Below, one piece after another: positions 42,487 to 53,094 of a DNA stretch of 64,000 nucleotides. A model generated the notes under the pieces. That model saw nothing but the letters and a program-made list of their open reading frames with translations, was not told the origin of the DNA and ran no database searches. Position numbers and translations under genes: made by a program. How positions within the stretch are numbered: position 1 is the stretch's first letter; each line of letters starts with the position of its first letter. Source of the stretch: Fragilaria radians (lineage: Eukaryota > Bacillariophyta > Fragilariophyceae > Fragilariales > Fragilariaceae); NCBI GenBank assembly GCA_900642245.1, contig CAAAJI010000005.1:99029-163028 (forward strand). Direction: 5' to 3'.

Positions 42487-44241
42487 ATGACAGAGGAAAT
42501 ACAGTCTTCTACTCCAGGTCCAGGTGATCAGGAAACGCTCACTAGCGACGGAATCCAAGGAGATGATCAGGGAGAGCGTAAGAGAGAAACATCATCACAC
42601 AATCAAGTGAGCGAAATCAAAACTACAGATGAGGAGGAGAAAAAGGATGATGATAGTGATTCTGGGAAAGAGTCTGTTGAATCTGATGAATCTTCATTTC
42701 ATGCGTCTGATTATGAGAATGATTCGGGCTATGACCCTGAGAAGGAAGCAAATGAACTAATGGAGATGGCAACTGAATACAAAGAAACGGGGAATGAGTT
42801 CTTTAAGCAAGGCGACCTAGTGCGAGCCTGTCGATCTTATAAAAAAGGAATATCGATATTGAAGCCTCTTCATAAAGATAATATTGATGATGAATCAATT
42901 AAATCCCTTCTTGTGACGTTGTCCAATAATTTGTCCATGTTATGTCTTCAACAGGGAAAGCCCAAGCTAGCCTTGGACGTGGCATCTAAAGCTGTTTCTG
43001 TGGATAGCACCAATGCAAAGGCACATTACAGACGTGCTATGGGGCACAAAAAACTTGGCATGCTCAAAGAGGCGAAAAATGATCTCAAGTTAGCATATCA
43101 ATGTGATCCCTCAAATAAAACTGTCCAAAAGGAACTCCATTCATTGATGAAATATTTGCAAGAGACCCATCAACGTCAGAAAAAGGCAGCTCAAGCGGTA
43201 TTCTCCTTCGATAAGAAATCCACCTCACTCTACGATGACAAGCTTGAGGAAGAGAGAAAGAAGAAGGAAGCCGAGGAAAGAAAAAAGCGAGAAGAAGAAG
43301 AAGCCTTAGCGAAAAGAAAGCGTGAATGGGAGGAAGATTGCTTCCAAAAAGAGTCAAAAGGTGAAAGTCCCTTGACGTACGACGCATGGGATAAGGATCG
43401 TAAGAAAAAAGAAAAAGTAGCACGCAAGACACAGAAGCAAGAAGAACGACGTTTACAAGCCGAAGAAAAGAAGCAAAAAGAGGAGAAGAAGAAAGCTGAA
43501 ATCGCGGCTAAGAAACAAATGAAGATCGCGACAAAAGATATCGAACATGTAGATGATGAAGATAAATTGACTGAATCAGAATTGGCGATGTTCCGTGGCT
43601 ACAAAAAGACACGAGATGGGAAAACTACAAGCTACTTTACTCGAGAACCTTCAGACCATGAAGTTAAGTTGATAGGAGATATTACGCCGCAGCGTTTAGA
43701 TGAAAATGGTGAACCCATCGGACCTACTGGACCTGCAAGGCTCAGTCCAATCAATTCTATAAAGGATTCAGAAGCGACGAAAGGAAAAGGAAAAGCATCA
43801 GCTTGGAATCCAGGTGGTGTCACTTGGGAGGAAAAAGATGCCACTGAATGGGCAACCAAGCAATTGCGTTATCGTTTGATGGAGTCAGTAGCTGAAGATG
43901 TTGACGATGCCTCGCGTGAGGCAGCTGTTATATCAGTTTCGAAGCTTAATGGCGAGGCTTCTGTTGCGCTTGCTGGTGGTCGAAAGCGATACATTTTTGA
44001 CTTTCACATTGAGCTTGATTTTGAAGTCAAAGACGATGAAAAGGTGGTGGCGACAGGTACCATCCTAATTCCTGACGTAAACAGTGGAAACTGTAATGAT
44101 TTTGAAACAGAAAACGGTGCATGGAAGACTTCCCCATCAACAGATAAGTATGAAATGGCAATTGAGATGAGAAACCAATTAGTGAAAGCAGTTCGTGTTA
44201 GCGTTCTTGACTTCGTAAATGACTTCAACAGTCATTATTAG
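42487..44241 (+). CDS. TPR co-chaperone fused to an Aha1 N-terminal domain
   Basis: 584 residues from the ATG at 42487. An acidic N-tail is followed by three TPR units (about residues 85-215: EYKETGNEFFKQGDLVRACR, NLSMLCLQQGKPKLALDVAS, AKAHYRRAMGHKKLGMLKEA). The carboxylate-clamp type Asn/Lys/Arg positions fit binding of an Hsp90/Hsp70 C-terminal EEVD. A long highly charged helix (about 250-355) comes next, and a short conserved block (RGYKKTRDGKTTSYFTREPS) precedes the end domain. The C-terminal 145 residues match the N-terminal domain of the Hsp90 ATPase activator Aha1: GGVTWEEKDATEWATKQL, VSKLNGEASVALAGGRKRYI, GTILIPDV. The second Aha1 domain (the SRPBCC fold) is absent. It is probably an Hsp90 cofactor in the cytosol that couples tail binding to ATPase stimulation. 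Confidence 0.87.
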   Translation: MTEEIQSSTPGPGDQETLTSDGIQGDDQGERKRETSSHNQVSEIKTTDEEEKKDDDSDSGKESVESDESSFHASDYENDSGYDPEKEANELMEMATEYKETGNEFFKQGDLVRACRSYKKGISILKPLHKDNIDDESIKSLLVTLSNNLSMLCLQQGKPKLALDVASKAVSVDSTNAKAHYRRAMGHKKLGMLKEAKNDLKLAYQCDPSNKTVQKELHSLMKYLQETHQRQKKAAQAVFSFDKKSTSLYDDKLEEERKKKEAEERKKREEEEALAKRKREWEEDCFQKESKGESPLTYDAWDKDRKKKEKVARKTQKQEERRLQAEEKKQKEEKKKAEIAAKKQMKIATKDIEHVDDEDKLTESELAMFRGYKKTRDGKTTSYFTREPSDHEVKLIGDITPQRLDENGEPIGPTGPARLSPINSIKDSEATKGKGKASAWNPGGVTWEEKDATEWATKQLRYRLMESVAEDVDDASREAAVISVSKLNGEASVALAGGRKRYIFDFHIELDFEVKDDEKVVATGTILIPDVNSGNCNDFETENGAWKTSPSTDKYEMAIEMRNQLVKAVRVSVLDFVNDFNSHY

Positions 44242-45956
44242 ATTTTTCAATTAAGTTAGTTTCTTTTGGAAAATTCATTATGGTTAGCCTAAGTCTTAGG
44301 ATAGTTGATTTGAGACTCGGTTCATAATGGAAAAGTTGGAATTAACTATAATAAGTTACATTCATTTATGATTGTCACTTTTTGAACGACAGCTTATAAA
44401 GCATGCACACTTCAAATGTCATCACCTTCGCATCAAATTCAATTACAACGAAGTATCGTGTTGATGTAAGGGACATGAAACCGCACATAACAGAAAACTG
44501 AATGGGTTAACTGAAACAATCAAAGTATATTTAGTTACATTGGGTTTTTTTTCAGGATGTGGCCTGGAAGATGAAAAGAAAATCTAATAGTTGTAATGTA
44601 GCTTACGGGGTTTGCATATATTGTTTGACCTTGTTTATTGAATTTCATTTTGGGGAATTTCCACTTTTTATAAGAAGTTATGCAGCGTAAACGCTACACT
44701 TATAGTGACACATTTTGTCTGGTATTCAATCACCATGCTCTTTAGTTTGTGATTAAACTTGGTGTTTATTCCATTCATCATTTTCAGAAGTCAATTGATA
44801 TCCTCTTTTTAAAATCTGATCTTTTTGATAATTGTGCTAGGATAGTCCAACATTTGAATTGTCCTTTTAACAGCCAACATCTGAGAAACTGCGAAAGGTT
44901 GAGACAAGAATGTTCGAAGTACTTTCTAATGTAAAATTACAAGTATGTATTACAATTTTGTGCAATAAATCATTTTTAATCTGAGAGTGGAACTTCTATA
45001 TTGAGAAAATGAAGACTTGTCATCATTGAGTCTCAATAAGGCAAAAGATTTCACTGAGCAGGATCAGCATCATTCTTCAGGGCGCAAAACAGTGTTTGTA
45101 CGGTTGATCATAAGATTCTATACCACCGTCAGAAAAGAAGCATGCAACAAGATTGCTTGAGCTTGGAATGCATTCTTTCAACAACAATTGTTTTGCAAAT
45201 GTAGGAGCAATTGTAGGAAATGTCCTTGATCTAAAAGCCGATATGAGATGAGTATTCGAACCAGTCTCAATCGGAATAAACCTGGATATCTAGGCAAAAT
45301 AAAAATGTGTATTGAAGTTATTTCAACTATGTAACCGCCATGTAGAATAAAGTAACTGCAATCCTTCTCAGGTATGGCAGATTAATGTAGGAGCGTGTAA
45401 CCGGAGCGCAACCACAATATTATCCCTATAACATTACTCTCTGCAAAAGTTGAACCCTCTGGATAGACAAAGAATTTGTAATTTATTAGACCAAAACCAT
45501 ATTTTTAACTTGCTGAAGGGAAAGGTCCTATCATGTTTTGAACGTTCTATAAGGAAAAGGTTAATGAGGTAATGGAACCTACGCCTAGAAATAGCCACAA
45601 ACACTGTCAATTGTTGTACTATCGTTGAAGTGGAAAGGGTAATTGAAATTTAACACTTTGCAAATACTTTATTATGTGTATATATTTCAGTTAACAAGAT
45701 TTGGAAGCCAAGTAGTCAAAACTGATGTAGTTGATCTTCAGTTATGCAGTGTTTTAATCAAAGATTCTCTAGAATTATTCGATTATTTAGGGACTTACAC
45801 AAAATTTTAACCATAGATAGAAAGGCTGCTTGTTGAGCAATACGTAAAGAGAGAAATAAGATTTGTGATTTTTTAAATCATGGGAAACAAATCATTCTTC
45901 ACAAACTAAATTTCAGTTTATCTTGTAATCCTTACGTTTAGTTTTCACCTTTTCAT
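44242..45956. other. Gene-free AT-rich stretch
   Basis: 1.7 kb between the co-chaperone and the translocator genes. Only short frames with no motif; no repeat longer than a few bases was noticed. Confidence 0.45.
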
Positions 45957-47291
45957 TTACTTCTTCTTCTTAGTAGCGTCCATGGCCAGGGAATAGAGTA
46001 AAGTGCCTGCAATAGCGATTGATGATCCAATGATCGAACCTGTGCTCATTGGAGTCTTGAAAGCGATAACAGACGCAACAATGATCACAACCCGCTTGAT
46101 TGTGTTTCCGACAGCGTGGGTGACGGGGTTGACCCGTCCAAGGGCTTGGAAAGCTACTTCATTGTAGGCGTAATAAGTGGCGCCACCAAGTCCCAAAAGC
46201 GTGATAAGAGCTTTCTTCGTGTAAGTTCCAGCCTTTACGACTTCGCCAAATGCCTTGAAAAAGGATGTTCCTTCGATGGCGAGTGCCATAGGAATTAAAA
46301 TCAAAGTTGACATGGCAGTCAAAACAGCATACAAATTCTGAGCATCAAGATTTTCTCCAATTTTCTTTCCTGACATGGTTTTCTTGGACAAAACTCCTCT
46401 CGCAGCAGAGGAGACATTGGACAACATGGCAGAAGCTAAAGCCAAGACGGTGAAAGAAAGTTCCTTCATTGAAGCAATTGCAACTCCACCAATAATAGGA
46501 AGGAGTGTCAAGTACACTGGGAGAGGAAGAATCTCGCCCAAAAGTAAAGCATTAAGTCCACATGTAACAACTGGTTCTGAGGCCTTGACAATATGAGCAA
46601 ACGATACAGCACCAGCACCAAGAGCAATCACAGCTCCTACATGCACACCGGTATGGCAAACAGCGATGGGGAAAAGAGTTGCAAGGTCAGAACCACTGAG
46701 CTTTGGAGCTTTACGCGCTCCAGTGAGCCAAAGTGGAAGAAAATAGAGAATACCTGCACCCATTTGAATGGTTGCAACAGTCCATGGAAAAGCAAGCGCA
46801 TTCAATGACTGCTTATTGTAAATGTTGTAGGCGATGTTGAATAGATACCAGAGGCCGAAGTATGAAGCAGTAATGAGGGATTCCGACAAAGCACTAGGGA
46901 CATTTTCAGGTTCACTTGCAATTGGTGCAGCTTTTGCACCACCAGTTGCCGAGAGAGCAAGCGTCGTAGTACTCTGGGCCAAGCTAAAAAGGTGTTAACA
47001 TGATAAAGAATTGTTAGAAAAATAATGTGGTTTCGAGAGAAAAAAGGAAAATCAGTCAAGCTGATTTCAGCGTTGCATTTAGAGAATACAGATCCAATGG
47101 TCTCAAATGCCCAAAGATTTCTAGCATGTAAGATTCTGCAAAAAAATCACTCACTTTTTCGCAACGGGCAAACGAGCACCACTCTGTGTCCCAGCGACAA
47201 TTCCACTTGCTTTCACTGTGGTCCCTGGAAGGAATGCACTAGCTGCGGTAGTAGAGGCTAAGGCCAAAATAATGCAGGACTGGATGCGCAT
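45957..47291 (-). CDS. Plastid triose-phosphate/phosphate translocator
   Basis: Exon 1 is 47155-47291, the intron 46984-47154 (171 nt, GTGAGT...TTTTAG), and exon 2 45957-46983, giving 387 residues. Exon 1 encodes a bipartite plastid presequence: signal peptide MRIQSCIILALASTTAASAF with the SAFLP cleavage motif, then a basic, Ser/Thr-rich transit stretch. The mature protein has ten hydrophobic helices of the TPT family, including YFGLWYLFNIAYNIYNKQSL, NALAFPWTVATIQMGAG, GLGGATYYAYNEVAFQALGR and VNPVTHAVGNTIKRVVIIVA. The last two hold the Lys and Arg that bind the phosphate group in plant TPT. It should exchange triose phosphate (or phosphoenolpyruvate or similar) for phosphate across a plastid membrane. 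The SAFLP motif argues for an inner membrane. An upstream in-frame ATG exists, but the start chosen gives the cleanest signal peptide. Confidence 0.92.
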
Positions 47292-49021
47292 CGTTGGTAG
47301 ATTCTTCGCCAAAGTTGGAAAGTGGAAGAGTGAATTTCGAATACTTGGTGGAATTGAGGTGACTGAAGCATCTCTCGCGTGCGTAGACAATCGGAGTTTG
47401 GCAGGCGGAGATGTCTGATGTCAGTCTTCGCATTCCGATCTTTTCACCACTATAAAGGAATACGCGCACTAGGTATACTAATGAAAGTTGAAGAAATCCC
47501 TAAAGGAAAACCAGTACCATACAGTTGCATCGTAAATCTAGCAATTAAATTGGCACGTGTAACTATCTACATTGGAAACTTCAATAAGGTTACAGGATAT
47601 AATTAAAAGCAACTTTCGGATACTCATATCGCAATCCCTATTGTGATTCTTAGCCTTGACTACGGCTTAGTAGTTTTAGCGTGCTTAAGAAGCTTATTGC
47701 CCATGTTGTCTCGTGATTTTGGTTTCTTTCTTTTTGTGCCTTGGCTCGTTTGCCAAAGGACAAAGAAATCACCACCTTAGATATTCAATCATTTTCCCTC
47801 TCCAATCCCATTTCTTTTTTTGCTCAATTTAGTTGTTTGTGCTTTCTCAATTGCTTCTATTGCTTGGATTGCCTATGTAGTAGGCATCCAATCGTTCTTA
47901 TTCTAAGGTGTAACAATCGGTATGAGATCCCTTTGAGAGTCTACGCTTGGTAAAAGAGCCTTAAACGTAATGTGCATCTTTTTGGTAATGCCTTTATCCC
48001 GTTGGCTTTCTTGCCCAATGTCAAAGGCATTATCGTTTGTTACCGTTATTATTTAGATTGGTGTGCCAGTACGTAAACTTCTTCAATTACTAAGATAACT
48101 TGGTAATGATACTTGTGGTAATAGGATCCTTCATCAGATTAACAAACATATGAAACGTTTTCAGGAACTTGAAGCCATTAGGAAATCATAAATAACTATA
48201 GACTTTGATGTTGACTATATGGCTAATACTGCCCAGACCCTGATTCATGATGCTCCACACTTCGTCCAAAAGATTAGTTTTTACACCTTACAGTTCCTCT
48301 ACCACTGCTACAACACGATCACTGAAAGTCACTTCTCATTAATATGCATAATATGAGACGCCTCCTGAAGCTCAATGTGGCATGAGGAACCACGCTCTAC
48401 TTCACTGTAAAAAAGGATGTAAAGGGTCTTCAAACTTCCTAATCCATTATCGCTTGAAGGCGTTCTAAATAAAATTCCTTCTACTAGCACGCTTTAGCTT
48501 CAATGCTAATGATTAACCATACTCTGTGCAGGCGGCTAAGTATCACCAATATGCCATGACGCTGCATGATATAAGTTGGCTTAAGGCTCAACAAGTGAAG
48601 TTCGACATTTTTTTTCATGAAAAGCCAGGAGACTCTTTTCGAAATCAATTTTTCTCTTCGTGCCAACAGGATCAAACCAAACGTGACCGAACAATACGTT
48701 ATCAAAGGTTGTCAGAAGATCCCATTTCCCCAGTGCACTATATAACACACGAATTTCATCGTGAATCAAAGATCTTGGGGACCTGGAAACTCCGAAACTC
48801 CACAATGTCTAGTAATTTATTTCATTAGATAAATGATGTGCTGCTGTATAAGATCTAATATGATACAATTAAAACTTCTTTTTTAGAAAAAGACAATCAT
48901 CTTTCCCAAAAACATCTGAGGTACACCCCAGTTCGCATTGTGTTAATCGCAACTTCTTAATCTTTCCACCATGTGCCTAAGTCTTACCTGAAAGAGCTTG
49001 TTTGGAATAGAATTATTGATT

Positions 49022-49440
49022 CAGACATCATTTTCTTTTGTTTTACTTCTACCTTTCTTAGGGCGTGCACTTGTTTTAAGTCCCTTTTTCTTACATGTGA
49101 AACATGTTCCTACAAAAGCTGTTAAAGCAACTTTGCTTCCTCCATCAACCTAACTTTTGAATCTTGATCCATATAGTTGCTGATGTAAGCATGCCATGAC
49201 TTCACGCAAATCATCAAATGTCACTTTAATTCCTTTTTTCCTCTGTGCATTAAGGAGAGATCCTTGGTATTCCATTGGAGCTGCTCCTATCGCAACGTCA
49301 TCATCTCATTATCTGAAATCACACTACTCCTAAGCTTGCTTAACACATTTTTATCTGAAATCACACTACTCCCAAGCTTGTCAAACACATTTTTATCTGA
49401 AATCACACTACTCCCAAGCTTGTCAAACAAATCAGAGGGT
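49022..49440 (-). pseudogene. Copia-type gag remnant with ruined zinc knuckle
   Basis: Read on the minus strand: SDNEMMTL, frameshift, GAAPMEYQGSLLNAQRKKGI, VTFDDLREVMACLHQQLYGS, a stop, then GTCFTCKKKGLKTSARPKKG. This order (gag helix, L..LP..Y-type linker, TFDDLRE, basic region, C-x2-C knuckle) is that of copia gag. The knuckle has lost its His and last Cys (GLKTSARP in place of a GHK...C pattern). Confidence 0.6.
49311..49436 (+). repeat. 42-bp tandem repeat, three copies
   Basis: Units starting ATCTGAAATCACACTACTCC at 49311, 49353 and 49395. The period is a multiple of three and the array lies within the gag remnant, so it expanded a coding segment (minus strand FDKLGSSVISDKNV). Confidence 0.9.
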
Positions 49441-50264
49441 TTATCATTTTTCTTCATTGTTATTGATCAACGTATTTGCTTAGTTTTGTTGTTGATGCAC
49501 TTTTTCTAAAGTATCAGCGTATCAGTTATTTCCCCAGGCATCAGATATTGCAATTACTTTAGAACTGCTGCTATTAGCAAATGCTGTACTAATTTTATTT
49601 TGGACGTGTACTCCTGTGAATACTTGATGTTCCATTAGAGTTCAGCAAGTTTGACAATTGTGAATGTGAAAGGGTAGTATACAACTTTTCTTCCCACATC
49701 ATGCTTTATTAGCTTCTAATTCCAAGGAAAAAGAATTTTTGCTTCTTCATTTGATGGTGGCAAATGCTTCCAATTGTATCATCATGGTATCTTTGCTTGT
49801 GATCTTTGTTTTAGTATTCAGTTTAACAAAGTATCAGCTTCAATCTCAATTATTTTTCAACCTCTTTGAAATTCAATTGATTTATCTAAGGCATATCATC
49901 CTTTTTATGATTTGAAAAGTCTGCACTACAGTCTCAATTACTGGTTTTGCAGAGACATTTACATTGTAGGGTGGTCTTGTTAGTTATTGTAGAAGAATGT
50001 ATGATAATAATCCGTATATTTCTCTCTCGTACTTTACTCCATCAGTGGATGTATTGTATTGGTCGGAAATTTTCGTTCAAGTTATTGAAAGGTAGCGCAG
50101 TCTAAGGGAATATCACAATATGCCACCTCATCCAAATTTTTTTTCTCTCGTTTTGTTCTGTGAAAAAGTTTAGTATGTGAGTAAAGAAATGATCCATTGC
50201 ATTGCACTTTTTTTAAGCCAATTATAGAACATACTTTTTTCCTGCTGGAGGTGCAAAAGTCAAA

Positions 50265-51602
50265 ATGATGACAACCTTTATCACGATTCCTTTTCTATTC
50301 GCATTGGCAAATGGATTTAGTGCTACATTTCATACTGGATATCAACGGAGTATTACCTTTGCTGGCAAAAGGACATCCATTTGGTCAGCATTAGAGGATG
50401 AGGATGCCCAAGATCTTTTGAACCTCTCGGCGAATTCTCTCAATCAGAATGGCAAAATACCAGTTTTGCTGCCAGAGACAAAGTTTCCCAATAAGGATGA
50501 TCTTTATCCCTCCGAGGATTTGATGCAATTGTGGAATCTGCATCAAGATTTATCAATTTCCCTATCACCTGCCACACCTTTACAAACGAATGAAGATGAC
50601 TTGGTACGATTGCACGAGACTGTAAAATCGAGCATGCTCATCGATTGCTCTGCAAACCAACTGACATCATTCCTCAATGTTTCAATATCAGAGATATCCC
50701 CCAACGAGTCCTGGCTTAATCAGAGTACTCGAGATCGCATTGGAAAGATCAAAGCTATCGCGACAGATGTAGATGGAACATTGTTATCTTCAGATCAGAC
50801 TTTGCACCCTCGAACTCAGAAAGCGATACAGGAGGCAATTTATCGAACATTTTCACCCTTCGACACTCTTCAGTGGTTCTTTCCGGCCACGGGAAAGTCA
50901 AGAGCTGGAGCGTTGAATTCGGTAGGTCCAGAAATTGCGAGACTCTTTAAGCGGGTACCGGGTGTCTTTCTTCAAGGCTTGTATTGTGTTGATGCACAAG
51001 GCAATGTTGTATTCGAACAAAAGCTGAGTAAGGCGCAAGTCGAGGCAGCAGAAGGACTTGCTAGAGAGCTTGGAGTGTCCATTATAGCATATGACGGAGA
51101 CATGTTGTTAACCACAGAACTTACAGACGTGGTGAAAACCCTGTCTGAACAGTACGGAGAACCAAAGCCAAAACTGTTGAGCACATCTATTGCAGAATAC
51201 AAAAATAAAGTTAACAAAATTTTGCTATTGGATTTTGATGCTAAGTGGTTGAGAGATGAAGTTCGACCGAAGTTGGAAGCGTTGGCAAAGATATCTGAGG
51301 CAACTGTCACTCAAGCAGTACCTACCATGCTTGAATGGCTGCCCCCTAACGCTTCGAAAGCAAATGGCGTAAAGAAACTATGCGAGAAATTAGGAATCGA
51401 TCCAGCTAATGAACTCCTGGCGATTGGAGACGCCGAAAATGATGTAGGAATGCTTCAACTAGCCAGCATCGGAGTTGCGGTCGGCAACGCATGTCCGATC
51501 GCTTGTGAGGCAGCAGATTTTGTTATGACTGAAACCAATAATGAAGGAGGAGCTGGAGCAGCAATGGAGGTATTTGGTCTTGGGTTTTACTCAAGTTTAT
51601 AA
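50265..51602 (+). CDS. HAD-family phosphatase (Cof type), probably plastid-targeted
   Basis: 445 residues. MMTTFITIPFLFALANGFSA is a signal peptide with Phe after the likely cleavage site, and about 130 residues of poorly conserved leader follow. The catalytic domain starts near residue 160 with AIATDVDGTLLSSD (HAD motif I, nucleophile Asp and Asp+2). Motif II is FPATGKSRAGAL, a C2-type cap follows (about 225-360), then the motif III Lys in NASKANGVKKLCEKLGI and motif IV AIGDAENDVGMLQLASIGVA. This is the IIB/Cof layout, whose members hydrolyse sugar phosphates, nucleotides or cofactor phosphates. Substrate unknown. The ATG is well placed after a T-rich leader. Its stop is only 9 bp from the end of the convergent TyrA gene. 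Confidence 0.85.
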   Translation: MMTTFITIPFLFALANGFSATFHTGYQRSITFAGKRTSIWSALEDEDAQDLLNLSANSLNQNGKIPVLLPETKFPNKDDLYPSEDLMQLWNLHQDLSISLSPATPLQTNEDDLVRLHETVKSSMLIDCSANQLTSFLNVSISEISPNESWLNQSTRDRIGKIKAIATDVDGTLLSSDQTLHPRTQKAIQEAIYRTFSPFDTLQWFFPATGKSRAGALNSVGPEIARLFKRVPGVFLQGLYCVDAQGNVVFEQKLSKAQVEAAEGLARELGVSIIAYDGDMLLTTELTDVVKTLSEQYGEPKPKLLSTSIAEYKNKVNKILLLDFDAKWLRDEVRPKLEALAKISEATVTQAVPTMLEWLPPNASKANGVKKLCEKLGIDPANELLAIGDAENDVGMLQLASIGVAVGNACPIACEAADFVMTETNNEGGAGAAMEVFGLGFYSSL

Positions 51603-51611
51603 TGGATTAGT

Positions 51612-52811
51612 CTATGACCCCTCTTTCTCCATTTTGTTTAGCTCATCAACAACATTGTCCATAGCCTCTCTTAGCTTCACGATAGTATTCATGGAATTCT
51701 GGTTAAACTTGTAGAGTCCATAAAATAGGTCAAAGCTATCTGCTGTCGTTGTACTGACAAGTTGAAGTACGGATTCAAATCCTTTGGTATCAATAGGAGT
51801 ATTTGCCAATCCCTGTTCACCAAGTATCCGTCCCATCAAGTGCGTAATGAATTGCGAGTTTGCAGCATAAGAATCATGCTCCTTACAGCTCATTGCCAAC
51901 ATTCGACATCCCTCTTCCTCCCAAATAGAAAGGAAGCGTTCTATACGATCCATTCCTTCCACTAGAGAATTACTGTTTTCAGCGATATCGCTTTCGTCGT
52001 CCGTAACTTGTTGGCTGCTGCTTTTCCCCGGTGGATCCAAAATTACACCATCAATTCGTGTTTTCTCATAGACAAAATTAAGTCCCTGCCAACTAAGTTT
52101 CCCAGAATCAGGTCCAAACATAGGATGTGTACACAATACATCACATTCCATCGGTAAGAGGTCCAACATTATTTGCCTAGCATGCTCCTTGACTGACAGA
52201 ACATCAACAATTAGAGGCCCACGAGGTTTAATTCCATTCTGTAATTTATTGTCCAAGTATCGTCGAATCGGAGGCACCAAGCTAGCTATGGTGCTTTCAA
52301 AACTTAATATAGATGTAGCCACAACAATTACATCAAGCTCTTGAGCGAGGAACAAATCTAGGTCATCCAACGGAATATAAGATACTCCCATACCATTTGC
52401 AATTTCTGTGTAGTCCGATCGTGAGGTGACAATTACCCTCCCATATTTTTGAAATGTCCTGGCAATGAATTGTCCAAAACGCCCGAAACCAATCAATCCG
52501 ATAACAAGTGGACGAGACCGCAAGGCAGACAGCTTTTCTTGCCTCACTTCTTCTAGCATACGCGACAGCTCTGCTTCTCTTAATTTCAATTCTTCCAGTT
52601 TTCCAGCTACGGGGGCTTCATTGCCTTTACTTGATGGTGACATATTTCCTGAGGTAATGATACCTTCCGATTTTCGCTGCTTTTTCGTCGGGCATGCCGG
52701 GAGCGATTCTGCTTTGCTACAACTAGTCATAAATGCAGTCCCGCCTGAATTCAAAATAAATGATACGACAAATAAAAGTATCCAACGTGACGGAGGAGGT
52801 GTGCGTATCAT
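51612..52811 (-). CDS. Arogenate/prephenate dehydrogenase (TyrA), plastid
   Basis: 399 residues from the ATG at 52811. The N-terminus WILLFVVSFILNSGGTAFMT is a signal peptide with a TAF motif, followed by a Ser/Lys-rich transit stretch and a coiled segment (ELKLREAELSRMLEEVRQEK). The Rossmann domain begins LVIGLIGFGRFGQFIARTF and has VIVVATSILSFESTI and VDVLSVKEHARQIML. THPMFGPDSGKLSWQGLNFV is the conserved TyrA substrate loop, with the catalytic His in the HPMFGP motif. CKEHDSYAANSQFITHLMGR continues the active site. These are plant-like arogenate dehydrogenase features, so it should make tyrosine in the plastid. An acidic insertion near residue 265 (DDESDIAENSNSLVEG) is not typical. It shares a divergent promoter with the thioredoxin-like gene. 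Confidence 0.9.
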   Translation of the reverse strand: MIRTPPPSRWILLFVVSFILNSGGTAFMTSCSKAESLPACPTKKQRKSEGIITSGNMSPSSKGNEAPVAGKLEELKLREAELSRMLEEVRQEKLSALRSRPLVIGLIGFGRFGQFIARTFQKYGRVIVTSRSDYTEIANGMGVSYIPLDDLDLFLAQELDVIVVATSILSFESTIASLVPPIRRYLDNKLQNGIKPRGPLIVDVLSVKEHARQIMLDLLPMECDVLCTHPMFGPDSGKLSWQGLNFVYEKTRIDGVILDPPGKSSSQQVTDDESDIAENSNSLVEGMDRIERFLSIWEEEGCRMLAMSCKEHDSYAANSQFITHLMGRILGEQGLANTPIDTKGFESVLQLVSTTTADSFDLFYGLYKFNQNSMNTIVKLREAMDNVVDELNKMEKEGS

Positions 52812-52874
52812 CAATCTTTGAAGAATTCGTTAACACTGCTTCGTGTGGTGATTGAATTTAAAATAAAAATGAAA

Positions 52875-52943
52875 GACACGTGGAATGGAATCTTGGCATC
52901 TTAGGAACCTGAACCCCACATATTCTCTGCTGACACGTGGAAT
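52875..52943. promoter_or_regulatory. Duplicated G-box in a divergent promoter
   Basis: The 12-bp sequence GACACGTGGAAT occurs twice, at 52875-52886 and 52932-52943, 57 bp apart, in the 283-bp gap between the starts of TyrA (52811, minus) and the thioredoxin-like gene (53095, plus). Its core CACGTG is the G-box bound by bZIP and bHLH factors. Both copies have the same flanks and the same orientation, which is unlikely by chance in so short a gap. A shared light or stress response for two plastid proteins would make sense but is inference. Confidence 0.55.
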
Positions 52944-53094
52944 ATCTGCATACGCAGGCAAGATCCAACCAGAATCGTAAATTTCGATCGAAATCAGAAA
53001 TTTTTCTTTATTTCCTACCCCTAAGGTAATGCAATAATCTATCCAATCTCACAAATCCTAATTTTACAAACGTATACCGTTGTGTTACAGCGAC

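Larger units (their letters stand above)
47292..50264. other. Gene-free region with retrotransposon debris
   Basis: 3 kb without an intact gene. 47640-48480 has frames with many stops and no recognised text. 48500-48830 is open on both strands but unrecognised. 49022-49440 is a minus-strand gag remnant with a tandem repeat (listed separately). 49450-50264 is AT-rich and may contain more of the same gag, too decayed to read, plus the 5' flank of the HAD gene. Confidence 0.4.

Noticed and set aside
48526..48828. 100-codon plus-strand frame
   Set aside because: Open on both strands, with no recognisable motif and lying in a region of retroelement debris; not supportable as a gene.
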